DNA from: Chelonoidis abingdonii
Taxonomy: Eukaryota; Chordata; Testudines; Testudinidae
Direction: 5' to 3'
DNA length: 64,000 nucleotides
Assembly (NCBI RefSeq): GCF_003597395.2
Contig: NC_133769.1
Coordinates: forward strand, 48,126,037-48,190,036
Of the stretch, positions 32,453 through 43,409 are shown in pieces. The notes beneath the pieces are model-generated. The model did not search any database. It saw only the letters and a program-made list of their open reading frames with translations, and had not been told where the DNA came from. The position numbers and the translations under genes are program-made. Position 1 is the first letter of the stretch; the number at the start of each line of letters is the position of its first letter.

Positions 32453-33118
32453 CAGGGCTGGTGCAAGGATGTTTCGCGCCCTAGGCGAAACTTCCACCTT
32501 GCATCCTCCCCCCCCACGCCCACGCCCTGAGACGCACCCCACAGAAGCTCCCCCCTTCCGCCCTGAGGCGTCCCCCTTGTGGCACCTCCCCACCTCCCAC
32601 CCACTGCTCTGAGGCACCCCCCTGCCTCAGCTCATCCTTGCTCCTCAATGAGCACGCCGTGGGCACTTCACTTCTCTCGCCTCCCTAAGCTGATTGGCAC
32701 CACAAGCCTGGGAGGCAGGAGAAGTGAAGCAGCTCACCCCTGTCCCGCCTCCTCCCCGAGCATGCCATCGTTGCTTCACTTCTCCTGCCTCCCAGACTTG
32801 TGGCGCCAATCAGCTTAGGCACCACAAGCCTAGGAAGTGGGAGAAGTGAAGCAGCCACGGCATACTCGGGGAGGAGGCAGGGCAGAGGTGAGCTGGGGCA
32901 GGGAGTTCTCCTGCATGCCGCCTCCCCCTTACTTGCTGCAGGCAGCCCTACCCATGCCTCCCTGCCCCAGCTCCCTCCACCTAAATGCCAGTGGCAACCA
33001 GGGTGGCCAAAGATCCAGCTGCCATGGTCGCTGCTGAAGAAAATGGCGCCCCCCAAATCCTAGTGCCCTAGGAGACCGCCTAGGTCACCTAAATGGTTGC
33101 ACCAGCCCTGGGGAAGGG
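32445..33118. mobile_element. hAT-type non-autonomous element (658 bp) in CR1
   Basis: The element at 32453-33110 begins CAGGGCTGGTGCAA and ends TTGCACCAGCCCTG, a perfect 14-bp inverted repeat. The flanks are GGGAAAGG (32445-32452) and GGGAAGGG (33111-33118), a near-perfect 8-bp duplication. It lies inside CR1 text, which resumes exactly afterwards. Its interior is C-rich, with partially inverted segments (AAGTGAAGCAGC and its reverse), and gives long chance frames. There is no transposase. Confidence 0.85.
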
Positions 33119-33420
33119 GATAAATCGTTCTCCTTATCCACTGAGGACAAGACAAGAAGTAATGGGTTTAAATTGCAGCAAGAGAGATTTAGGTTAGATA
33201 TTAGGAAAAACTTCCTAACTGTCAGGGTAGTTAAGCCCTGGAACAAATTGCCTAGGGAGGTTGTGGAATCTCTGTCATTGGAGGTTTATAAGAACAGGTT
33301 GGACAAACACCTGTTAAGGATGGTCTGGATAATACTTATCCCTGCCTCAGTGCACTGAACTGGATTAGATGACCTATGGAGGTCCCTTCCACCCTTACAC
33401 TTTCATGATTCTATGATCTT
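33119..33420 (+). repeat. CR1 LINE 3' end
   Basis: CR1 resumes with TTCTCCTTATCCACTGAGG. The 61-residue frame at 33173-33358 is the RT C-terminus ([38 protein letters not shown]). It ends with GATGACCTATGGAGGTCCC and CATGATTCTATGATC. Confidence 0.9.
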
Positions 33421-35898
33421 ACAGATAGTTGGAGCTGGGTTCTCTGATAATTAACAGCCATTAAAGTGGCAGGCAAAGGACAGGGGAGAGTTCATCCTGT
33501 GCAAAGGAAATCTTCACTGGCGTAAAGTTAGTTGAGGCAATTCTGTTGCACCCTTCATCCCTGCTTTGTGTGGATCCGTGGGTTTTAAGGAGACATGATA
33601 GAGTGAACTTCATCCTTCACTGGTGTAGGGTCCCTGATGGATATTATTGCAGTGGTTAAGCAAGTTAGACCTGCCTCTATGCACTGAAGCCAGGTAGCCC
33701 TGAGTCAGGGCACCACAACTAGACCCCTGTCCTTTTCACTCTCCATGTGCAGCTTTGGACACCAAATCTTTAAGTACATGAGTAATTTTGTTCATGCTTA
33801 AAGTTAAGCAAGTACTAAAGTGCTTTCTTGGATCAGGGCCAGAATACCCATCATCCTTCAGTATAAATCCCTATATGTCTAGCCCATCCTTGCTAAACTA
33901 GCAGGTGGGAAAACCATCCAGATTTTTATATATTTGCCTGAACTAAACACAATCTCTGCATCTTATGATGATTGACCATCTCAAAGTAGCTATGCAGCAG
34001 TATTCTTGACAACTGGTCCTTCACTGAAGACAGTCTTAAAAGATTTTATGAAATAGAGAAATTTAGTTATCAAATAATTTAAAGGCCTGATTCACCATTC
34101 ACAGTAAACAATGGGGGTTTCACCATTAACTTCAGTGGGCTTAGTATCAGTTCCTAATGTAATAAGTTTACTGAATCACAACTATAAAGTAGTGTTGATC
34201 AAGGATCATAATGTCCTACCTTCATATAATGTATTAACTCTACTGAAAACAATAGTACAATAACTGTTTTGTAGTGTAAATTGCATTACTGCTAGCTTTC
34301 TGTGATGTAAACAACTCTGATCATCATTGCATGCACATACAAATATAGAAAACTCAGAAATGTGTCTAGTAATTAAAACTTAAATTATGATTCAGATGTA
34401 ATAAGATGTAATTATTAATAACCTAATTTAAAAATGTGATGAATACAAAAGCTCACCCATAATAAGTACTCTCTGAAAGAAAAGAGGTATTGTTAATCTG
34501 CCGAGAAGTTGATGACACAGAAAATTATAAATAATAGAAACAGGGCACAAATTAATTCTAGATTAGAAAGACAGAATAGCTGATAATTGATAAATAGATG
34601 ACCATTTTTCAGCAGCGAATAGGCACAATCTTCTATTGGAGATTGCTGTAATTATCTAACTCTTTCCAGCTGATGCACCTAAATTAAAAAAAATCTCTAA
34701 TAGTAATACAGAATTAAACTAGATGCAGGGCACCAGCATTCTCAAAACAGAGCAGCACCTGAATACTAATAAAATCTCTCTTTTCAGCACTTTTGGAGGG
34801 GTTTATATGTTCATGTATAGGTTTCAAAGCCTGGAGTTTTAAGGTAAAAGGGTGGAATGCACTTTGTTTGGAAAATTTTATATACCTATTTCTGAATATG
34901 AGTTTTACTGTGTTCCAGATACTTAATGATTACTAAACCAATTCTGGTAAGGGAAGAGAGTCAGGTTATTTATTTTTTTTATTTTATTATTTTTATCTGA
35001 GAGTCAGGTTATTTTTATCTGAGATATAGCCGGTGGTACAAAACTCTAGATTAGGCTTCACTTATTCCTTATGTTCTGCAAAGAAGATTTATCACCACAG
35101 TATCATGCATAGCCAGCATGCTTTTTCCAGTCTGCATTTTTAATAAGTTATATTAATATTAGTTTCTCCCACATTTCTAGTGTCTTTTATCAAAGCAATA
35201 AATCATATAGCTATTAAGCATATTTTGCATGGAAACTCCAGACAGTGGTATAAACTAAATGTAAATCTTTGCATTCCCTTAGAATCACTTTTTCTGTTCA
35301 GTTATCAGTTCTTTGAAAAGTCAAAACATACCATTGCTTGTATTAATCATGGCAAGAAATGCTATGATAGCCCATAGGAGAACCTCTTTTTTACTTATTA
35401 GCTCCTTGTACAAGCTGTATTGGCAAAGCCATTGCACAAGTTTAATGGATGACTCTAGCTTGTAAAATGTATTGGTCAAGGTAGGTCATATACTGTAGTA
35501 TTTACAGAAATTGAACCAGACAGGTTCAGTGACTCAGTAACTTAAATAGTGACTAAAAAACTGAGTATTTATTGTTGCCTTTATGTCCTCAGTAAAGACT
35601 TTGCACCATATGAAAGGTAATGCTAAAACATTTTGAAAGAATCAGATTTTTAATTCACATTATCTCTTCCAGGAAAAATTGTTATGCTGTAATTTATGAA
35701 ACCCATCATCAGAAGCTTAATGTACCTGATGAAAGTTGATGTGTTTTCATGCACACTCTCCATTAGAGTACTCCCTTAGCATCAGGACATGATGTTGCAG
35801 GAATCTGCCTCTCTAGCACCACATGCAGATCAGGTGTCTGAAAACCCATACTGCCCCATGCCAGCTGACTTGGGCCCACAGGGCTCAGGCTAACGTGT
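33421..35898. other. Gene-free AT-rich stretch
   Basis: No gene is supported. A fragment of the TTAAGCA/AGTGCTTT repeat lies at about 33760-33840. A half hairpin with GGCCTGATTCACCATT lies near 34083-34150. The 34490-34720 portion is repeat-free by eye and rich in TAATTA and CAGCTG motifs (see findings). Confidence 0.4.
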
Positions 35899-36180
35899 AG
35901 GGTGACTATATTCCCCAAAGAGAAAACGGGATCCTCCCAGACACAGGAGCCCCCCCAATGCTTTTTTCCTGGTCATTGAAACCATGTGCCCAACCCCACC
36001 CTCCCACCTGAGGCTGTTGCCCAGTCACTGGAATCCTTCAGGGGCCCCACAGGCTGGAACATTGTTCCCCTACATACCCCAGTCCTGGGCTGGCATCTCC
36101 CTTCAACCCCTCCACATCATACTGCACCCCACTTTTTTGAAAAAAATGAGCATTTCCTGTTTGCTCTTGCCAACTGATCA
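35899..36180 (+). mobile_element. Possible DNA-transposon MITE
   Basis: It begins TAGGGTGACTATATTCCCCA and AAGAGAAAACGGGATCC, resembling the TAGGGTGACCATAT-type ends of common sauropsid miniature elements. The interior is C-rich. No matching right end was found, so the right border is a guess. Confidence 0.35.
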
Positions 36181-36784
36181 GAATGGGTGTCTCTGAGGTC
36201 TATGTTCTCTTGCAAGCTCCTTCACAGAGTTTCTGTGGTTCCTCCCTTCAGAATGAATTCTCTCCACTTTTATTGGGCTCAGTTGTCCATTAAGTTGTCA
36301 CTTGATGCCTCCCAGTCCCACCCCTCTGGTTGAGAAGCCACTAATTAAGTACATCTATTGCTCCTGAGCCATAATGAATTGGCTACTGACTTCTGTCCAG
36401 CCAACGATGAGGTTTTGATTCCATCATATTATGCCATTCAAGGCACTGAATCCTTCGTGGCCCAAAAGATGTACAATTTCTATTGAGATTTACTTAGTTT
36501 CTACAGCAGCAACACAGGATCTAGGAAAAATATCCAAATTTAAAATAAAAATTGGTCATTGTGAAAGTTCTTAAGTTAGCAGTGAGCCACGAGAATTTAA
36601 TTCTCCAGTCTGCTTTAACGTTAAGGATCATTTTTTTTCATTTTAGTATAATGTACTCTAGAGTTTTGTTTTTCACAAAGACATCCACAGAGGTGGCTTT
36701 TTTTGAGTATTAACTAAACACATTTAGTAGAATGCCAGGGAAATACTGAAATTCACACTTCAGCATAAGATAGCCATCCAAAGA
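36181..36784. other. Gene-free stretch
   Basis: I see nothing assignable apart from T-rich runs. Confidence 0.4.
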
Positions 36785-36995
36785 AGGATGCTGTGGTGCT
36801 TGAGGAACAGGGCTAAGATTCAGGAGAGTTCAGTTCTAATCTGCAGCACCACCACACACTTCCTGTGTGAACCTGCATAAGTCACTGTAACTTTCCACTC
36901 TGCTGTTTCTTCATCTGTTAAAATGGGATAATGCAATATTTTCCTGACTTATAATGCTGTTGTGCGTCTAAGAGCATGAGTCAAAGCTCATGGAA
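36785..36995 (+). repeat. MIR-like SINE
   Basis: The order AGGGCTAAGATTCAGGAGAG, TTCCTGTGTGAACCTGCATA, AGTCACTGTAACTTTCC, TTCTTCATCTGTTAAAATGG, GATAATGCAATATTTTCC matches the MIR core and 3' region in plus orientation (GTGTGACCTTGGGCAAGTCA, CCTCATCTGTAAAATGGG). It is an old copy. Confidence 0.8.
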
Positions 36996-39264
36996 GTAAA
37001 TGGAAAAAGGCTTTGCCCTAAAATAATGAGGTCCAGATTCTTCACTTCACCCGATTGGAGAGAGGGTTGGCAACAAACTAATAGGGGCTCCCTAATTGTG
37101 TACTCTCTCATCTCAGTGTCAGTAGCTTTAATTTACCACTGATATAAGGTGTCCCTCTGTCCGTATGCCTGTGGAGATCATAGCTCTGCCATGCCCTTCT
37201 CTAACCACACTCTGCCATGCCCTTCCATGCCCCCAGCCTGCAGCAGGCACTGGCTCTGCTGTCTCTGCCAGCTTTCTGCCATCAGAAAGCTGCCCTGTGC
37301 AGGGGGAGGTCTCCCCTATCCATGTCTAGCCAGTTTAAGTCCATTTAGCAGAGCAGAGAATCCAGCTCTTACTGTCTGTATTGTACTATACATTGAGATC
37401 CTTGGAAGGAAGTACTACTGTGCAAAGTATTCTTACTATCCAGCTTTCACAAATTTGACAATAAAATTCTGAGTGGCAGACAAAAAAAAATCCTTCACTT
37501 CATGTTCAGTCATTATGTTGTAGAAAAAACTATCAAAGTGGCAATTAATAAAAATGGAGCTTTTGAGTTTGTGGAAGGGAATCCTGCTTGTGGTACAAAC
37601 TGATGGGCACAATAGCATCACATCAAGATGCTCTTTGGATGTAGAAGTTACTTCATGACAAAGTGTAAAGACTCTGCCAACAAGGCTTTCAAAATTAAAT
37701 AAATCTACTAGACTTCTCTGTTCTAATTTAGCAGGTCAGTTTTTCTGTGAAACCCTGGAGATAAGAGAACTGGCAGAAATCTGAGGGGGAGGAAGGGTTA
37801 GACCTGAATTCTCTTGGAACTTACCGATTGTGAGTAATGGTAATAAAAATTATGGCTGCAACAATGATGAGTCTCTGTTATAATACATACTGTCAAGAGC
37901 AGCATCTTCCGTGGCCTCTGATAATGTGATTCTGCCAGTGGACTCTTGAGAAACTTGCTGAGGCAAGCATTAAACCTGCAGAAGTGGCAAGCCATTCCTC
38001 ATTCCCCAAACAAGATTCAAGCACTGAGCTTGAGGTCTGAAAACTGTAACACTTTCCATCCTAAATAAATAAAGTTTTTTTAATAAATGTAATATGAGAG
38101 CAGCATTCTTGCATTCCTATGGGTGATAATGATCATGATTGCACACAACCAATGGAATCTTCTTCTAATAGATCACTGTCTGTTCTTTTTCCTGTGTAAA
38201 AATACCTTTTGGCCACAGGAAAACTGCTAAATGAACAAAGTGATGGGGAAAAACATTGCCTTTATACACTGTTGGAGAAGATATAGTAATTTATTGCTGA
38301 AATCTTATGTTATACCTTGTTCAGCAATAGTACTCTGTGTTTCATTCAACAGCCCACCTGTACAAGTACAAATGCAGCAATTATCTGTAGCTATTTGCTA
38401 GACAAATACAGCATATAATTATAATGCCAAAAACCCACAGAATTTGCACTTCCATTGGAGTTTGGTTTTATAATATCAACATCACTTTAAAAAGAAAAGG
38501 AAGCCAGATGCTTACCTTAGACACTAATTCTTGAGAAAATGGTTTTTATCAAGAGTAATATGCTGTCAGAGAAGTAACTAATCATTAACTTTCCACCAGA
38601 CTAACTGCTGGAATCTGTAACTACCAATTTCATGGGGTTTCTGCTTAATAGAAACTGTATTCATCATTTCATTTGCAGCTGAAGCACGGGAAAGTGGTCA
38701 CAGAAGCCAAGTCAATTCCCTGCAGTTAGCAACCTCTTGTCTACCTATTCTATGAAAGAAAAAAAAACAGACAAACCTCAAGTATTTATTTTAATATTGA
38801 TTTCTTTATAGTAATTAATTATCTTTGAAGAAAGAGAGAGCGAGAGAGAGCTTTTACATTATAAAACAGATCTGTAATGACAGCCAAGCAATAAGAAGGT
38901 AGGTAATAAAAGCAAAATGTTAACAATCATTCATATCTTAACCCATTTACAGGACTAAAACACTCCACCCAAAGGAAAAGCCCATAAAAGGTCTGACCCA
39001 TGCATGATTCTGTGGCTTCTCTACATATATCCCATCTCATGCATTACTTAGGATAAAGGCACAATTGTAACAAATTAAGCAGTATATGGACAACACTCCT
39101 AACCATTACTTTACATCTGAGGCTGTAATCACAAAGAGTCTCCACAGACTTGCAGTACTGGTCAAAATATTCTAAATTTCATTTTTTGATTGGAAAAAGG
39201 GATTCATTTTTCACAATTTTCACAAATAATTCATCCAATTTTTCAACCAGCTATGGGGACTTAT
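36996..39264. other. Gene-free stretch
   Basis: No gene is supported. A C-rich patch lies at 37140-37330 with a tandem-like CTCTGCCATGCCCTTC, which appears twice about 35 bp apart. A GA-rich microsatellite lies at about 38829-38850. Confidence 0.4.
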
Positions 39265-39630
39265 CAGTCAGTCAGAGACAACCTGATCATCTAGTCTGAC
39301 CTCCTGTACGTCATAGGCCACTAAACACCACCCAGCCACCTCCACATGAAGCCCAACAACCAGAATTAGACCAAAGTATTAACATTCTCTGGAGAAAACT
39401 AGTATGGACCACAGGCAGAGAACAGGAGGGACCAAGGTTCCTCAATACCTGAGGTCCCTGCAGTGGCAGGGAATTGGTTAAGTGAGATATACCCATATAA
39501 TCTTGGGTAGTGACCTGTACCCCATGATTTCTGCCAATCTGACCTGGGGGAAAATTCCTGCCCAAACCCATATTCAGAGATCAGTTAGACCATGAGTTGG
39601 TAGGTGAGACTGTTGGATGAAAAGCACAGT
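39265..39630 (-). repeat. CR1-family LINE 3' fragment
   Basis: The plus strand reads GATCATCTAGTCTGACCTCC at its left end, the reverse of a CR1 3' tail. It is followed by GGCAGAGAACAGGAGGGACC, AAGTGAGATATACCC and TCTGACCTGGGGGAAAATTC. These phrases fit another CR1 subfamily of turtles and crocodilians in minus orientation. No long open frame remains. Confidence 0.6.
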
Positions 39631-40644
39631 CCATACCAATTACTAAATGTAGCTAGTTTAAAACTTTAATAAGAAAATTTGTGGTTTTGATATCACCACC
39701 TTAATTAAGCCTAAAGCAAGGCTACTGTGTATAACAGTGATCAGTAACTCAGTACTGGGGCACAGGTAGGCTATTTCTTTCATCATCAGCTTCATGCTGG
39801 TCTGATTCGGAGAGTGCCCTGTATTGTACCTACATGTCCTTTATACCTTGTCTTGAAACATACAGGTACAAATTATCAAAACTACCTCATCTATAAGCAT
39901 TCTATTCTAATTATTTTCTCGTACACTCATGATCATAACTAACCCCAAATCCATCTAATATATTATTACTTCTCCTGCTAAAAGACTAATTGGTACCTTC
40001 TTAGCTACCTTTTTTAGCCATTGCTACCCTCCTCCTTACTCAATCCAGCTGTCTATTCATGGCTTTCATATGCTCCATTATTTTTACAACAGTGGCCTTA
40101 TTCTTACTCATTTGCTTCTTGTGTCCTTTAAGTTGCTAGCTGGCTCTGTCCAGTCAGTGTCCATCTTCCCTACCCTGTCTTACTAGAGAGGTCTACACCT
40201 GGCCAGTAAATCACACATTTGTCTGGTTTGCTTTTACCCTGTTCTCTATGCAGACAAAACACAAAGGCAGTTTTCTGATTTTTACAGCCTTTGAAGTTGT
40301 TTTAGTCAAGTTTGGAGAGCCGTGTGAATAAGATACACAGAAAGCAGAAAAATTCCCTTTTACATTTTCTGATAGCACTATTAAATATATAATATCTACT
40401 TCTCTAACATTATTTAAAATACATTTATTTAATGTAGTTCATTATACATTTCTTTGTAAGACTCTCCAGTCAAGCATCTGTACCACCTCAACACGCTGGT
40501 CCACCCGATCCCATGTCCCATCCTCAGCCATGACCATCTCTGATGCTTCAGAGAAGGGGGCGGGAAGGAATGCCTCAAGGGGTGGGAGAATTCCCTTCAA
40601 CTCTACAATTGACCATCTGAAGTCCTGAAGTGTTAGATTTTAGG
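39631..40644. other. Gene-free stretch
   Basis: Nothing is assignable. It is AT-rich with short pyrimidine runs. Confidence 0.4.
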
Positions 40645-40953
40645 AACATAGGACATGAACTGGAAGGGACTCCAAGAACTGCCAAACACACCTCCTGACC
40701 ACCACAGGCAACACTATTATACAAACTCATTTGGAAATTTATCCAGCTCTATCTTAAAATTAATTAGATTATTTGCCCCTGCAATTCCTTTTGAGAGTCT
40801 GCTCCAGAATCTCACTCCTCTAATTTCCAGGCTAAATTTATTCATGGAAAGTTTATACCCGCTTATTCTTGTGTCAACACTGGCCTTTAGCTTAAATAAC
40901 TCTTCTCCTTCTCTGGTCTAAACACCCCTCATGTATTTGTAGAGAGCAATCAT
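40645..40953 (-). repeat. CR1 LINE fragment, first part
   Basis: The minus strand is CR1 3' text. On the plus strand it reads AACTGGAAGGGACTCCAAG, TTTGGAAATTTATCCAGC, TTATACCCGCTTATTCTTG and ATGTATTTGTAGAGAGCAAT. It is interrupted at 40954 and resumes at 41624. Plus-strand frames here are antisense. Confidence 0.8.
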
Positions 40954-41628
40954 AGTAAGACTAAGACTTAGTCATGGGTATTTTTAGTAAAAGTCATGGA
41001 CAGGTCATGGACTGTGAAGTTTTGTTTATTACCCGTGACCTGTCCATGACTTGTACTATAAATATGCCCAGCTAAAACGTAGTAATTCCTGGGGCCTGCG
41101 GGTGCTGCTGCTCTAGGGGCACCCATGATACTGCTGCTCTGGGGTGTCCCAGGGGCCCACAGCTTGCTCCTGCACTGGTGGCAGGGGCTGACTGCCCCCA
41201 ACTGCCTACTGCTCCGAGGTCCTGGGGACCATGGCTCCAAAGGCCTTTGGGGCAGCCCCGAGAACTGCTGCTGCTCTGGGATCGCTGCTGCTCTGGTGGC
41301 CCCTGAGCCAGTGGCACTGACCACTGCTTGGGTGGCCCGGGCCAGCTGTGCAGGGCCACTCCAGCAGCGACCAGTGCAGCTGGCCCCAAGGTCTGCCCCA
41401 GCAGCTGCCCCAAGTGGCTGGCCATGGATCTGCCCCAGGAGCCGCCCAAGTGGCTGGCCCCAGGACTGCCCCCAGCAGCTAGTCCTGTGGCCATTTGCTT
41501 GGGCAGCCTTGGGGTCAGCTGCAGAGGGGTCAGCAGGTAGCTGCAGCTATGGAAGTTACAAAGGTCCTGGAAAGTCATGAGATCCATGACTTCTGTGACC
41601 TCTGGGGGAGACTCGCAGCCTTAATCAT
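40948..41628. mobile_element. DNA-transposon-like insert (about 670 bp) in CR1
   Basis: The insert at 40954-41622 begins AGTAAGACTAAGACTTAGTC and ends GGGAGACTCGCAGCC. AATCAT occurs on both sides (40948-40953 and 41623-41628), a likely part of a target duplication. Near the left end an internal hairpin is formed by AGTCATGGACAGGTCATGG and CCGTGACCTGTCCATGACTT. The middle is very GC-rich with GCTGCTG and CAGCAGC runs, which explains the 118- to 171-residue frames on both strands. No transposase motif is seen. Confidence 0.6.
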
Positions 41629-41745
41629 TGCCCTTCTCAGCTCTCATTTTGCTAGGCTAAATAAGACAAGATATTTAGTCTCTTCTTGTAAAATAGGTTC
41701 TCTATTCCCCTGATCATCATTGTAGTCCTTCTCTGCACTTATTCC
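41624..41745 (-). repeat. CR1 LINE fragment, second part
   Basis: CR1 text resumes after the insert: CTCTCATTTTGCTAGGCTAA, TCTCTATTCCCCTGATCATC, AGTCCTTCTCTGCAC. Together with the part at 40645-40953 it forms one interrupted copy. Confidence 0.75.
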
Positions 41746-43194
41746 AGCTGAAATGGAATATGAACATGAAATAAAAATTTGAATATGAAATTCAAAATTA
41801 TGGTAAAAATGGGCAACTTTTTCATGATATTTTTCCTATTTTTGATCAGTTCTAGACTCCAGTTTGAGGGGCAAGACAATGTGAGTAAAAAGTTCCCATC
41901 CCATCTTTTCCACTCTGCACACACATGATAGGATATCGGGGGAGAAGGCAAAGAGGAGTGAATAGGGCTCAAGAGAATCTTTTCATGGTGTCAACCAGCT
42001 ATTTTGATACAGCACCTCTCAGTATGCAATTCACTCAGTGCAGTTTTTTCATTATAAACAACAACAAACCCCTAAAACTAAATGACAAGAAAGAAATTAT
42101 TTCAAAGAGTCTGAACTCTGCAATGCTAGTCACTCTACAAACACAGATTAGTAAATGGTCCCTTTCCCAAAAAGCTTATAGTGTAAATGCACAAGACAGA
42201 CACAGTGTAGGGGAAGAGATAACACACAAGCAGAATGAACAATCCGATGGCAGGAAAGTTCATGTTAGTTCCACAGTTCTTTTTATCTTTTCTTTTTTTA
42301 ATCTTTTTATTGTATTTTACTTTATTGATGGTGGGGAGGTTGGTTAGGAGGGGATCAGCTGAAAGGAAGAAAGCTGAAGGGAGAGGGGACATTGAAGGTG
42401 AGAAGGTTTGCAGGACAGAGCAGGGGGAGAAATGGGTAGGAAGGACAAGTGTGGAGTGAAGTTACTCACTTAGATTAGATACCTAGGGAATTCACACCAG
42501 AAAATATAAGATATTCCAAGGTCTGTTCAGGTCAGAGACAATTTTATATTGTTGTATGACAGACAGAGGATTCACTCTCTTAAGGGAGCTGGGCCATTCT
42601 TTGTCTAAGATTTGGACTATTTGCTTTACATTTGTTAAAAGTGCTGTTAGAGTAAATTAAATGTCACAAAGAACACTCTGTTTTCAGTCCCATATCCTAT
42701 TAAGACATTAAACTCTTACTTCATATTCAGGCAGGTGGTAGTGTACATTACCCAGTTTGTTTTCTATTTAATTTGAAAGATTTCACAGGGCTTTATTATT
42801 GAAAAATGCTGTACTGTGAATATGAAACAGAATTTATAAGCAGAAAATTTATCAAACAAAAATGAAGATTTGACATTAGATCATTAAATACATTCATCTA
42901 AATAGTCGCAGAAGGGGTTCAAAAGATAATTGTTGACTATTCAATTTAAAAACACTGACTAGAGATGGGTAGCATAAGATGGGCTCTAATTAACTTTGCC
43001 ACTTAAAGCAGCTATATTATTTTTACTTTGAAATAACTTATTTTTGCCCTGATTCAGCAAAGCACTTAAGACTGTTTGCCTTTAAACACATGACTAAACT
43101 CATCCCTATCCTGCAAAGCATATTAGCATGTGCTTAACTAATTGTGGCCTTTGTGAATAGTCTCTATTTATGTCATTCTGTCTATTTAAACTTA
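41746..43194. other. Gene-free stretch
   Basis: No gene is supported; the 140-residue frame at 41925-42347 has no domain and no exon context. A repeat of the CAGCAAAGCACTTAAG type lies at about 43050-43145, with related copies near 33760 and 44690. Confidence 0.4.
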
Positions 43195-43409
43195 GGCCAA
43201 GTCTACACTACAAACTTTTGCTGGCATAGCTATGTTGGTCCAGGGTGTAATAAGGTGTGATTTGTGACTGACATGTGCTGGCAAAAGCCCCTCCTATAGA
43301 TTGAGGTAGCTTATTTTGCTATGTCAGCACTAGGAGCTCTTTGCTGTTATAGTATATTGGTACAGAATAGTTATACTGACAGAGCTCTCCTAGTGTACAT
43401 CTGGCCTTA
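43192..43409. mobile_element. PIF-Harbinger-type MITE (212 bp)
   Basis: The element at 43195-43406 begins GGCCAAGTCTACACTACAAA and ends CTAGTGTACATCTGGCC, so the termini are inverted repeats. It is flanked by TTA at 43192-43194 and at 43407-43409. A TTA duplication and TCTACACTAC ends are typical of PIF-Harbinger elements. It has no coding capacity. Confidence 0.75.

Noticed and set aside
40968..41587. 118- to 171-residue frames on both strands
   Set aside because: These come from the GC-rich, GCTGCTG-type interior of a mobile element. Overlapping long frames on both strands argue for composition and not coding.
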